DNA from: Myxococcaceae bacterium
GTDB taxonomy: Bacteria > Myxococcota > Myxococcia > Myxococcales > Myxococcaceae
NCBI GenBank assembly: GCA_019694575.1
Contig: JAIBBR010000003.1
Location: 27,463-91,462, forward strand
Length of the DNA: 64,000 bases
Direction: 5' to 3'
In this document: positions 7,696-15,728 of the stretch, one piece after another
How the letters are laid out: each line of letters begins with the position of its first letter
Position numbering within the stretch: position 1 is the first letter of the stretch
The notes under the pieces: model-generated
The model's database searches: none
What the model was told of the DNA's origin: nothing
Seen by the model: the letters and a program-made list of their open reading frames with translations, nothing else
Translations under genes and position numbers: made by a program

Positions 7696-9731
7696 TTGAC
7701 CTCGGCACCTGGGGTCATGGCCCCCGCATCAATCAACACCAAGTCTTTGCCACCCGGGCCCGCGGTGAGCAGCATGCCCTTCGACTCAATGCCCTTGAGC
7801 ATGCGTGGCTTGAGGTTCATCACCACCACCACCTTTTTGCCGACCACTTGCTCGGCCGTGTACGCCTCAGCAATGCCCGAAACGATGGTGCGAGGCGTGG
7901 GCTCGCCCACTTCAACCGTGAGCTTGAGCAGCTTGTCGGCCTTCACCACCTTTTCAGCCGCGAGCACTTTGCCCACCTTCAACGTCACCTTGGCAAAATC
8001 GCCGTATTCAATCTCTGCGTTGGGCGCGGCAGCTGCCATGGCAGGCCGAACGCTCTTCACAGACTCGGGCACAGGCGCCTGAACCAATGAGCTCACTTGA
8101 GCTTCTTCCATGCGGTTGATGAGCGGCGAGGGTTCGCCAATGGGGTTGTCGCGTTTGAGCAGCGGGTACTGCGCTTTTGCAAGCCCCTGGTACGTCAGTT
8201 CGGGCGCGTTGAGCTGCCTGAAGAGCGTGTCGGCGAGCTTGGGCACGACGGGCTTGAGCAAGGCGCCGAGCACGTACACGACTTCAGCCGCGTCAGAGAG
8301 CGCACTGCGCGCGGCTTCTAAGTCGGTCTTCTTCTGCTTCCACGGCGCGTGCACGGTGAGAAACTGATTGGCCGCGTGGCCCAGCTCTAAAATGGCCTTC
8401 ATGCCAGCGCGGTAGTCCCAACTGTCGAAGGCGGCGCGAATCTCTGGCACGCGGGCGAGCGCAGTCTCAACCAGCTTTTTTCCATCAGCGGTGCTCGGGG
8501 GCGCAAGCTTCTTGCCCATGTCTTCGGCAGCCAACAGCGACAGTGTACGGTTGGCGAGATTGCCCAAGTTGTTCACCAGCTCGGCGTTCACGCGCATACG
8601 AAAGTCATGCACGTTGAAGTCGATGTCTTCAGGCCCCGAGCCGAGTAGCGACGCGTAATAAAACCGTAAATACGCCGGGTCCAACTTCTCTAAATAGGGC
8701 CGCGCGTTGATGAAGGTGCCGCGCGTCTTGCTCATTTTCTCGCCGTTGACGGTGAGGTGACCGTGAATCTGCACGTGGTCAGGCACTTTGAGCTTCGCAG
8801 CAGAGAGCACCGCCGGCCAGAACAAGCAGTGAAAGTAGACGATGTCTTTGCCGATGTTGTGAATGGTGCGCACCTGGGCGCCTTCATTCCAATAATCGAG
8901 CGCGCTGCCCTTGCCGTTCTGCTTCGCCCACAACTCGGTCGACGCGATGTAACCAATCGGCGCGTCGAGCCAGACATAGAAAAACTTGTTCGCTTCTCCG
9001 GGAATAGCGAAGCCAAAGTACGGACCGTCACGGCTGATGTCCCAATCGGCGAGTCCGTTCTTGAAGAACTGCTGCAGCTGCGCGGCCAAACCCTGGTTCA
9101 TGAAGGCCGGGTTGGCAATCACCGACTTCAAGTACTCACCTTTCTGCGAGAGCTTGAAGAACAGGTGCAAAGACGACTTCCACACCGGAGGCAGCCCGGT
9201 AATCGCGCTCTTCGGGTCTTTCAGTTCCTTCGGCGCGTAGGTGGCGCCGCACTTCTCACAAGCATCGCCGTATTGATCAGGCGAATTGCAGTTGGGGCAC
9301 GTGCCGCGAATGAAACGGTCGGGCAAAAACCGCTGCGCCTTCTCGTCGTACGCCTGCTCGACGTCTTTTCGCTCAATCAGCCCAGCTTCTTTGAGCCGCC
9401 CGTAAATTAACTCTGCGTAATACTTGTTCTCGGGCGAATGGGTGGAGTGATACGCGTCGTACTTCACGTCGAAGTCAGCGAAGTCTTTTTGGTGCTCGGT
9501 GTGAAAGCGGGCCACCCAGTCTTCGGGCGCGACGCCATTTTCACGGGCTTTGAGCTCAATCGGCGTGCCGTGCGTGTCACTCGCGCACAGCGCGATGACC
9601 TCTTCGCCACAGGAGCGCAGAAACCGAACGTAAATGTCGGTCTGAATGTGCTCCACCATGTGGCCCAAGTGAATCGACCCGTTGGCGTAAGGTAAAGCAC
9701 TCGTGATTAACGTCTTTCGGTTACCTCTCAC
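7692..9731 (-). CDS. metG: Methionyl-tRNA synthetase
   Basis: Class I aminoacyl-tRNA synthetase that charges tRNA-Met in the cytoplasm; about 679 residues, the long form. The HIGH motif reads HLGH at residues 21-24, a zinc knuckle CPNCNSPDQYGDACEKCG lies near 142-160, and the KMSKS loop reads KMSKT near 331. The C-terminal 110 residues are a Trbp111-type tRNA-binding OB fold (VTLKVGKVLAAEKVVKADKL). The start chosen is GTG 9729-9731: it overlaps the holA stop as GTGA and has GGGAG upstream, while the frame could extend to 9800 into holA. The stop overlaps the HEAT gene. Confidence 0.97.
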   Translation of the reverse strand: MRGNRKTLITSALPYANGSIHLGHMVEHIQTDIYVRFLRSCGEEVIALCASDTHGTPIELKARENGVAPEDWVARFHTEHQKDFADFDVKYDAYHSTHSPENKYYAELIYGRLKEAGLIERKDVEQAYDEKAQRFLPDRFIRGTCPNCNSPDQYGDACEKCGATYAPKELKDPKSAITGLPPVWKSSLHLFFKLSQKGEYLKSVIANPAFMNQGLAAQLQQFFKNGLADWDISRDGPYFGFAIPGEANKFFYVWLDAPIGYIASTELWAKQNGKGSALDYWNEGAQVRTIHNIGKDIVYFHCLFWPAVLSAAKLKVPDHVQIHGHLTVNGEKMSKTRGTFINARPYLEKLDPAYLRFYYASLLGSGPEDIDFNVHDFRMRVNAELVNNLGNLANRTLSLLAAEDMGKKLAPPSTADGKKLVETALARVPEIRAAFDSWDYRAGMKAILELGHAANQFLTVHAPWKQKKTDLEAARSALSDAAEVVYVLGALLKPVVPKLADTLFRQLNAPELTYQGLAKAQYPLLKRDNPIGEPSPLINRMEEAQVSSLVQAPVPESVKSVRPAMAAAAPNAEIEYGDFAKVTLKVGKVLAAEKVVKADKLLKLTVEVGEPTPRTIVSGIAEAYTAEQVVGKKVVVVMNLKPRMLKGIESKGMLLTAGPGGKDLVLIDAGAMTPGAEVK

Positions 9732-11119
9732 CGCTCCTGCTCCCTTCGAATGTGTTGCAACCCCGATTGCCACGGAGCCGCGTAACCGCACAAGGTCCAA
9801 ACCAACCGTTCGAGAACCAACTTGCCGCCACCGAACTTGAGCGCCAAATCAGACTCGGCGCAGCTGCGCAGCCCTTCGAGCAGTGTTTTGCGCCCGTAAG
9901 ACGACGCCGACTGCATGCCCATGAACGCCGCGTAAGGGTGCGGTACCCGCGTTTTGTTGGCTTTGGCTTCGGCTTCAATGTGCGGAAAAACCCGCGACTG
10001 AAAGTCTTGGTAGTTGCGCGGAGGCTTGCCGCCGGTCATCGCTACCATGCGCTCGTGGCTCATCAGCAGGTTGCGCACCACGCTGGTGATCGCGCCAAGC
10101 AGCTGAAGCAAAGCCGCACCTTGCGCCAACGCGTCTTCTATGTACTTGAGCGCCACTTCAGCGTCGCGTTTCTGCAGCGCATCAGACAGCTCGAGAAATT
10201 CTTCTTCGCGCGCGTGGCCGACGAGCAGCTCGACGTCACGTTCAGAAATGGTGGCGCTTTGCGTGTAGAGCGCGAGCTTGGTGAGCTCTGACTGGAGCAA
10301 GCGAAAATTACCGCCGCAGCGCTGTTTCAAGCGGTTCATCGCTGACGTGGCGAGCTTCTTTTTGTAAGGGGCGAGTGTCTCTTCGACGAACTCGGTCAAA
10401 TCTAAATCTTTGAGCCGTGAAGAGACTTTCTGTTCGATGACCGTGCCGTGCTCCTTCACCCACTTCATGAAGGCGCTCTTGGTTTCCAACTCCGTCGTGG
10501 CCACCACCAGCACTTGGCCTTTGTGCACGCCCTTCTTGAGCAGCTCGGTGAGCGCTGACTCGTCTCCGAGTGGAGCGCTCAGACCTTCTTCGACACAGAA
10601 CGCCGCCACGTCACGCAAGAACTGCACGTCGGCTTCGGCGAGATCAATGCCCAGCTCGCGCTCCCAATCGCTCGGCTTGGGAGAAGCAGCCGCGGTGGGA
10701 TCAACCTCTTTCGGGCCCCACCCCGCCCGGGCAGCAATCGCCAGCACCCGACGCGCACCTTCTTTGCGGCGGTTGTTCTTCCACGCGTCTTTCGCCTTGC
10801 CGAGCGCGTCGGAGCGCCCTTTTTTCGGCGCGAGAAATTCAGGGTCACGCAAGAGCACTACCTTGCGGCCGGGAAAGAGCGGCAGCGTGGCGAGCTCGCT
10901 CACCACCTCACGTGGCGCGGCGGCGTCGAGGGTAACCAGGTTCAACCCCAAAGCAGCATTGGGCACGAGCTTGTCGGTCAATGCCTGCGCGCTCTTGCGC
11001 ACCAAAAATTCTTCGCCCCACAAGACGTAGACCGGCGCTTCGCCTCCAGCGTCAATGTCTTGCAGCGCGTCTTCGAGCTCGTCGGTCACGGCGGCTTGGG
11101 TTAACCAGAAGCCAGCCAT
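9728..11119 (-). CDS. holA: DNA polymerase III subunit delta, with enlarged N-terminal domain
   Basis: Clamp-loader subunit that opens the beta sliding clamp. At 463 residues it is longer than the roughly 340-residue norm. The N-terminus (YVLWGEEFLVRKSAQALTDK), a middle helical domain (VSSRLKDLDLTEFVEETLAP, then LALYTQSATISERDVELLVG) and the C-terminal collar domain (LALKFGGGKLVLERLVWTLC) all fit delta. The extra length lies around residues 100-200, a Lys/Arg- and Pro-rich stretch containing KNNRRKEGARRV. It overlaps metG by GTGA. It sits in the same run as holB, so both clamp-loader subunits of this genome are encoded about 1.3 kb apart. Confidence 0.9.
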   Translation of the reverse strand: MAGFWLTQAAVTDELEDALQDIDAGGEAPVYVLWGEEFLVRKSAQALTDKLVPNAALGLNLVTLDAAAPREVVSELATLPLFPGRKVVLLRDPEFLAPKKGRSDALGKAKDAWKNNRRKEGARRVLAIAARAGWGPKEVDPTAAASPKPSDWERELGIDLAEADVQFLRDVAAFCVEEGLSAPLGDESALTELLKKGVHKGQVLVVATTELETKSAFMKWVKEHGTVIEQKVSSRLKDLDLTEFVEETLAPYKKKLATSAMNRLKQRCGGNFRLLQSELTKLALYTQSATISERDVELLVGHAREEEFLELSDALQKRDAEVALKYIEDALAQGAALLQLLGAITSVVRNLLMSHERMVAMTGGKPPRNYQDFQSRVFPHIEAEAKANKTRVPHPYAAFMGMQSASSYGRKTLLEGLRSCAESDLALKFGGGKLVLERLVWTLCGYAAPWQSGLQHIRREQER

Positions 11120-11216
11120 ATTGCCTAGCGGTTTGAGGAGTCAGTGAGCAGCTTCAGAGGCTTTCGACGGCGCACGTATTCTTCGAGAGCCGCGGTGACG
11201 GCGAGCACTACCCCGA

Positions 11217-12455
11217 CTACGCCGGTAAGCGCTTGAGAGGAGGAATCAGCGCCAAGAACGCAATCGACACCAGCGCGGCCACACCGAACACCGTGGTGTA
11301 GTTCGTCGCATCGGCCAGCACGCCCGAGAGAAGCGCCGAGGGCGACTTACCGAGCACCTCGACGCAGGCGAGCAACGTGTAATGCGTCGCGCCGATGCGC
11401 TTGTCGACCCGAGACATCATGAACGCGAACATGCAGGGCGTGAGCATGCCGGCAAAGAAGTGCTCCAACATCACAATGGGAATCACCGTGTGCGCCGCGA
11501 CGCTGATGGCACCCGCACCCAACCCCCACATCGCGAGCAACGGCAGCGCACGAAACGCAGCGGCCAAACCAATCGCGTTGGGCAGGCTCAACCGCGAGGC
11601 AATGAGGCCTCCGCACAAGGTGCCCGCGAACGACGCCAGCAGCCCCCAAGTGCCGACCCACACCGCCACCGTCTCTACCGAATAGCCGTGATCAATCAGA
11701 AACGGCCCGAACATTTTGTCGGCGAGCGCTTCACCTGCTTTATAAGAGGCAATGGCCAGCAGCGCGATGCCCGTGCCCGGCAACGTCAGCGCCTGTTTGA
11801 GGCGACGGCCCACTTCACTCCACGCAGGCTGCGCGGCAACCTCGAGCTGGCTAACCGGAGCTTCTTGGTAGAACCACGCCATCAGCATGACCCCACCGAA
11901 CAGCGCCGCCATGGCAAAGAAAAGCCCCTGCCAGCCAATGGTGGCTGACCAGGCGACGAGCAGACTGCCTCCCACCAGCATGCCGACTTTGTAGCCGTTC
12001 ACCTGCGCCGCGTTGCCAAGCCCCAGCTCCTTGGCGCTCAAAATATCGACCGCCAACCCGTCGACGGCGATGTCTTGCGTGGCAGCGAAAAAGTTCAGCA
12101 TCAAAATCAGCACCAACAGCAGCGTGAGCTCGGTCTTCACCGGAGTAAACGCCGCGCCCATCGCGCACAGCGCCATCGCCAGCTGCATCGGCACAATCCA
12201 CGATTTGCGGCGGCCAAACACCGGCGAGCCGTGGCGGTCGACGAAGGGAGCCCACAGCACTTTGAGCAACCACGGCAGCGCGAGCGCGCTCGCCAGGCCA
12301 ATACCGGTGCGCGAAATGCCCGACTCACGCATGTACAGCCCGAGCGCGTTACCTTGAAAGCCGTACGGCAAACCTTGCGCGAAATAGAGCACCGACAACA
12401 CCAGCAGTTTGCCGGTGGGAGGAACCTCGCGCTCAGGCATGAAAGCCGCTGCCAC
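11217..12455 (-). CDS. AmpG-like major facilitator superfamily permease
   Basis: 412-residue inner-membrane protein with about 12 predicted helices. The first helix region LYFAQGLPYGFQGNALGLYM, followed by GIGLASALALPWLLKVLWAP, resembles the AmpG / acetyl-CoA transporter (SLC33) branch, whose AmpG members import anhydromuropeptides for peptidoglycan recycling. Motif A-like DRHGSPVFGRRKSW follows helix 2. Start GTG 12453-12455 lies 4 bases after the holB stop; an internal ATG at 12438-12440 (MPEREV) is an equal alternative since neither has a clear Shine-Dalgarno. Placement between holB and holA is unusual and gives no hint about the substrate, which remains unproven. Confidence 0.82.
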   Translation of the reverse strand: MAAAFMPEREVPPTGKLLVLSVLYFAQGLPYGFQGNALGLYMRESGISRTGIGLASALALPWLLKVLWAPFVDRHGSPVFGRRKSWIVPMQLAMALCAMGAAFTPVKTELTLLLVLILMLNFFAATQDIAVDGLAVDILSAKELGLGNAAQVNGYKVGMLVGGSLLVAWSATIGWQGLFFAMAALFGGVMLMAWFYQEAPVSQLEVAAQPAWSEVGRRLKQALTLPGTGIALLAIASYKAGEALADKMFGPFLIDHGYSVETVAVWVGTWGLLASFAGTLCGGLIASRLSLPNAIGLAAAFRALPLLAMWGLGAGAISVAAHTVIPIVMLEHFFAGMLTPCMFAFMMSRVDKRIGATHYTLLACVEVLGKSPSALLSGVLADATNYTTVFGVAALVSIAFLALIPPLKRLPA

Positions 12456-12459
12456 GTGG

Positions 12460-13500
12460 CTAAGCCATCATTTCAATCAACATGCGCTCGAGCTGCAGCC
12501 GCACTGCGCCGTTGCGAGCCGTGATGGCGTTGCGCGCTTCGTCGAGCATCACCGCGCGTTGCTGCAAAGTGGCAGCAGACACCCGCTGGGCGGCTTGGGT
12601 GGCGAGCCCAACCAAGTCGGCGTTGATGACTTCTGTCGCTCCGGCCTTGGTCACCGCTACATCGCGGAACCACACCGCCAACACGTCGAGACACATTTCG
12701 GCTTCGGGCCGCCCTTCGCCAAACACTTCGGCAAACGCCAGCCAGCCCCGCGCGTCGTCAGGTTTCAACGCTTCGAACTTCTCAATCACGTCGCGCCGGT
12801 GCTGCAGCAAATTGACGTCGAGCGCGAGCGCACGAGAAAGACTGCCACCCGCCATCGCAGCCACTTGCCGAGCATCGGCTTCATTCAGTTTTCGCACCTT
12901 CGCCATATGCGACGCGATGAAATCAACCGGCAGTGGCGCGAAATTGACCTTGGCGCAGCGGCTGCGAATGGTGGGCAGCAATTTATCGGAGGCAGCAGAG
13001 ACCAACACCAGCACCGTACTGGCAGGTGGCTCCTCCAACGTCTTGAGCAGCGCGTTTTGCGCGGGTGGGTTCATCGCCTGCGCGTCGATGAGCAGCGCGA
13101 CTTTGAATTTCGACTCCAACGCACGAAAGGCGAGCCGTTCTTGCAATTGGCGCACCTGCTCGATGCGAATGTCGCGAGACGGCGTGTGATCAAAGTCGCT
13201 GCGGCCCGCCCAACCGCGTGCCACTTGCTCGTCTTCAGGCAACACCCACGTCACGTCGGGGTGGTTGCGCTTGGTCACCCGTCTGCAGCTCGAGCATTCA
13301 CCGCAGCCAACGCCGGGCGCTTCGGGGCAGGTCAACGCTTCGGCCAGTGCCACCGCCGCGAGCTCTTTGCCCACACCATCGGGGCCCTGAAAGAGCAACG
13401 CGTGCGGCACCGCCTCACGCGAGAGCGCCAACTTCAGCGTATCAATCGCTTTCGGCTGCCCTTGAATGTCGCCAAAACCCATGGGCGCCTTCGACTGCAA
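12460..13500 (-). CDS. holB: DNA polymerase III subunit delta'
   Basis: 346-residue AAA+ clamp-loader subunit. Residues 1-200 hold the AAA+ core with a P-loop-like GPDGVGKE, a zinc cluster CGECSSCRRV, a Walker B-like KVALLIDAQAMN and the sensor region NALLKTLEEPP, all typical of DnaX/HolB proteins; SRC in IRSRCAKV is the conserved Ser-Arg-Cys arginine-finger motif. The C-terminal collar covers the last 120 residues. It is followed closely by the permease and then holA. The start ATG is about 45 bases downstream of the lipoprotein stop, with a small hairpin between them. Confidence 0.92.
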   Translation of the reverse strand: MQSKAPMGFGDIQGQPKAIDTLKLALSREAVPHALLFQGPDGVGKELAAVALAEALTCPEAPGVGCGECSSCRRVTKRNHPDVTWVLPEDEQVARGWAGRSDFDHTPSRDIRIEQVRQLQERLAFRALESKFKVALLIDAQAMNPPAQNALLKTLEEPPASTVLVLVSAASDKLLPTIRSRCAKVNFAPLPVDFIASHMAKVRKLNEADARQVAAMAGGSLSRALALDVNLLQHRRDVIEKFEALKPDDARGWLAFAEVFGEGRPEAEMCLDVLAVWFRDVAVTKAGATEVINADLVGLATQAAQRVSAATLQQRAVMLDEARNAITARNGAVRLQLERMLIEMMA

Positions 13501-13532
13501 AAGCCGACCGGAGTCAACGCCAGATACGTGAC

Positions 13533-13555
13533 GAAAAAGTAACCGCTACTTTTTC
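13533..13555 (-). terminator. A/T-rich hairpin at the end of the DUF4124 lipoprotein gene
   Basis: A perfect 9-bp inverted repeat (GAAAAAGTA at 13533-13541, TACTTTTTC at 13547-13555) with a 5-base loop overlaps the lipoprotein stop codon. On the minus strand the right arm is U-rich, as in a weak intrinsic terminator, but the stem has little GC and holB starts 33 bases further on. It may be an attenuator between the genes instead. Confidence 0.4.
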
Positions 13556-14346
13556 TTACCGCCCATTACCCCAACCACGCCACCGTCGACGGGCAGCTTG
13601 ATGCCCTGCCGGTACTGACTGGGAACTTCGCGCGGGTCATTGGTGAAGTGCATTTCGCCTTCGTCATCGGTCCAGGTGAGCACTCCACCTGCTTCGAGTA
13701 TTTGATTCGCCGAAACTTCAGTGGTGTTCATCGCCCTGGGCAAAGACAACGGCGTGAACCCCAGCCGCATGTCAGTGCCGTCGGCGGCTTTGCCCAAGAT
13801 CATATCGTCGTGCACGTATTGTGGAGCCACTCCCGGCAACCCACCTGCCCCTTGCAGCCAAGCAAAGCGCTTGGTGAGCATGCGCAGTTTGTTTTTGTCC
13901 TTCACCAGCGCACCCGCGTTGGTACCGCCGACCAAGCGGCCATCGCGGTACAGCCGCACCACGATTGACGTCTGCCACGCTTTCTCGAACGACGGCAGTG
14001 GGTCAACCACCAGCAACCCCGAGCCGTCTGCCGACGCGAAATACATCAGCGTGTTGTCGCCCAGGCATTCGTCGAGCGTCCACGTTTCATTGCCGCCGGT
14101 CGACTTCACTTCGCACTGGCCCGGTGCTTTCGGCGTCTGTTGTACGGTGGCTTTGTAATCGCGCGAACGTGCAGTCCACGCCCACTTCTCGAGCCCGGGA
14201 GGAACCACCTGGGGCGGAGGACTTACCGGGTCGGCGGCAACCGGGGGGCGCACCGGGCGCGGAGGCGGCTTTTCACGGCACGAAAAGGCAGCCGCCCCCA
14301 ACGCGCCGAGCCATAAACAACGCACGAAATGAAAAGAACAAACCAT
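13546..14346 (-). CDS. Lipoprotein with C-terminal DUF4124-like segment
   Basis: About 266 residues. The start at 14346 gives a lipoprotein signal (CLWLGALGAAAFSC, Cys near residue 23); the frame could extend to 14385. After a Pro-rich linker (PPPRPVRPPVAADPVSPPPQ) comes a globular region with no motif I recognise. The C-terminus, GVLTWTDDEGEMHFTNDPRE, matches the DUF4124 pattern (W-x-D-x-x-G-x-x-H-x-T/S-x-x-P) found in secreted proteins of Proteobacteria and Myxococcota. It ends in GGKKK. It probably sits on the periplasmic face of a membrane; the function is unknown. It lies between the DUF2400 gene and holB in the same direction. Confidence 0.75.
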   Translation of the reverse strand: MVCSFHFVRCLWLGALGAAAFSCREKPPPRPVRPPVAADPVSPPPQVVPPGLEKWAWTARSRDYKATVQQTPKAPGQCEVKSTGGNETWTLDECLGDNTLMYFASADGSGLLVVDPLPSFEKAWQTSIVVRLYRDGRLVGGTNAGALVKDKNKLRMLTKRFAWLQGAGGLPGVAPQYVHDDMILGKAADGTDMRLGFTPLSLPRAMNTTEVSANQILEAGGVLTWTDDEGEMHFTNDPREVPSQYRQGIKLPVDGGVVGVMGGKKK

Positions 14347-14391
14347 ATGACGCTCCACGCTGACGTGAACGGCGCGATTTAGCAAGGCAGC

Positions 14392-15285
14392 TCAACGGCC
14401 AAGCCTTCGCCCCACCCTGCAGGCTGAACGCAGCACGCACTGCTCACAATTCGCCCGCACGGGAACAACCGGGCACACCCCGCTCATGCCGTAGTGACAG
14501 AGCGCGAAGTCGTAACGCGTGGGGTCTGCCGCGTCGAGCAAACGCAAGCCCGCGGTGACTTCTTCTGCCGTGCGCCATGACAAATCGTTGCGTCGGGTGA
14601 GCCCCAGCAACTTCGAAATGCGCGCAATGTGGGTATCGACGGGAATGAGCAGCTGCGAAGCGGGCACGCTTTTCCACACGCCGACATCGACCGCGTCGGG
14701 GCCGCGCACCATCCACCTAAGGTACAAGTGAAGCCGCTTCGCCGCGCCACCCCCGAGCGGGTGCGGCAGCAAATGCGCCAAGCCCCGGGTTTGGCCCAGC
14801 CGCGCGCGAATTCGTGGGAGCGGTGCTTCGGCCCGCACACCTTGCGTGAAATGCGCCAGCGCGCCGTGCCAATTGCCGTCACGCGCTTTGAGCCCGTTGA
14901 GAAACAGCTGTTCTAAGCTGCCGTGGGTTCGCAGCACACCGCCAATGCCCAGCAGCAAAACAGCCAAGTCAGCAGGCACGTTGAATCGGTACACGAAACC
15001 GTCGAGCGTTTCGGCCGCGTCATCGACCGACCACTGCGAAAGCCGCTTCGCCGGCGCTGGCCCCAGGGCACGCAAAATGCCGTCAATCTTCGGCTTGAAG
15101 AGTTGAGCGCGCCCGTACGCAAGGCCGGCGGCGACAAGCCCTGCCACTTCGACATCACGGGGGTTTTTGTAGCGTCGGGGAAATTCGACCGGGTCAAACC
15201 CAATGCGCTCGCCCCAATCGCGTGAGCGCAAGAAAGCGTCGAGTAGCGGCCGGAGCTGTTCAGCCCGTTGTTTCGAAAGCGCCAC
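14392..15285 (-). CDS. DUF2400 / TIGR02757 family protein
   Basis: 297 residues, matching the DUF2400 family: DVEVAGLVAAGLAYGRAQLF, then LYLRWMVRGPDAVDVGVW, LLIPVDTHIARISKLLGLTR and YDFALCHYGMSG. The C-terminus has four cysteines, C-x-P-V-V-P-V-R-A-N-C-E-Q-C-V-L-R-S-A-C, spaced much like the [4Fe-4S] loop of endonuclease III (C-x6-C-x2-C-x5). This suggests an HhH-type glycosylase relative, but the catalytic Lys/Asp pair was not identified. The start is GTG, 3 bases after the Rieske stop, so the two are likely cotranscribed. Confidence 0.85.
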   Translation of the reverse strand: MALSKQRAEQLRPLLDAFLRSRDWGERIGFDPVEFPRRYKNPRDVEVAGLVAAGLAYGRAQLFKPKIDGILRALGPAPAKRLSQWSVDDAAETLDGFVYRFNVPADLAVLLLGIGGVLRTHGSLEQLFLNGLKARDGNWHGALAHFTQGVRAEAPLPRIRARLGQTRGLAHLLPHPLGGGAAKRLHLYLRWMVRGPDAVDVGVWKSVPASQLLIPVDTHIARISKLLGLTRRNDLSWRTAEEVTAGLRLLDAADPTRYDFALCHYGMSGVCPVVPVRANCEQCVLRSACRVGRRLGR

Positions 15286-15288
15286 GGT

Positions 15289-15621
15289 TCAACGATTGGG
15301 GTCAAAGCCGATCACAATCAACTGCCCATCGACGATTTCAGTTTTGAAAGTCGGCTGATCATCGCAAATGCCCGGCGACGTGGCGTTTTCACCGGTGTCT
15401 AAGTCGAAGCCCACTTCATGGCAGGGGCAAATGACCAGGTTGTCTTCTAACCGGCCGCCCGAGAGCAGACAACCGGCGTGGTTGCACCAGTCGTCGAGCG
15501 CTTTGTAACGGCCCTTGACGCAGGCCACCATCAAGTTGCGTTTGCCAATGGGGTACCCGCGCAGGTCGCCCTCTTTGAGGTCGGCGGGGCCCACGGTAAT
15601 GCGCTTTGGTTCGTCTGCCAT
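15289..15621 (-). CDS. Rieske [2Fe-2S] ferredoxin-like protein
   Basis: Small soluble Rieske protein of about 110 residues. Both cluster boxes are present: C-N-H-A-G-C-L-L-S-G and C-P-C-H-E-V-G-F-D, giving the two Cys and two His ligands. The start at ATG 15621 (MADEPKRITVGPADL) fits the family; an extension to 15666 is possible but has no family support. Such stand-alone Rieske proteins carry single electrons to oxygenases or reductases. No oxygenase lies nearby. It heads the long minus-strand run and diverges from polX across about 100 bases. Confidence 0.9.
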   Translation of the reverse strand: MADEPKRITVGPADLKEGDLRGYPIGKRNLMVACVKGRYKALDDWCNHAGCLLSGGRLEDNLVICPCHEVGFDLDTGENATSPGICDDQPTFKTEIVDGQLIVIGFDPNR

Positions 15622-15728
15622 GCTGTAGCCGTGTTTCTTACTCCAACCAGCTGCCAGCGCTACCAAACGCTTTCGATGACCTCGAAGCGAGCATTGCCTT
15701 TGACGCGACGTTATGCTTCTTGATCGTC

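Noticed and set aside
11125..11208. Possible 27-residue peptide (GTG start) between holA and the permease
   Set aside because: No Shine-Dalgarno at a proper distance and the frame continues upstream with no start; the gap is too short to judge.
12409..13542. Long open frame of 377 codons on the plus strand opposite holB
   Set aside because: Antisense frame of a GC-rich gene; Arg/His-rich with no family motif, while holB on the other strand is clear.
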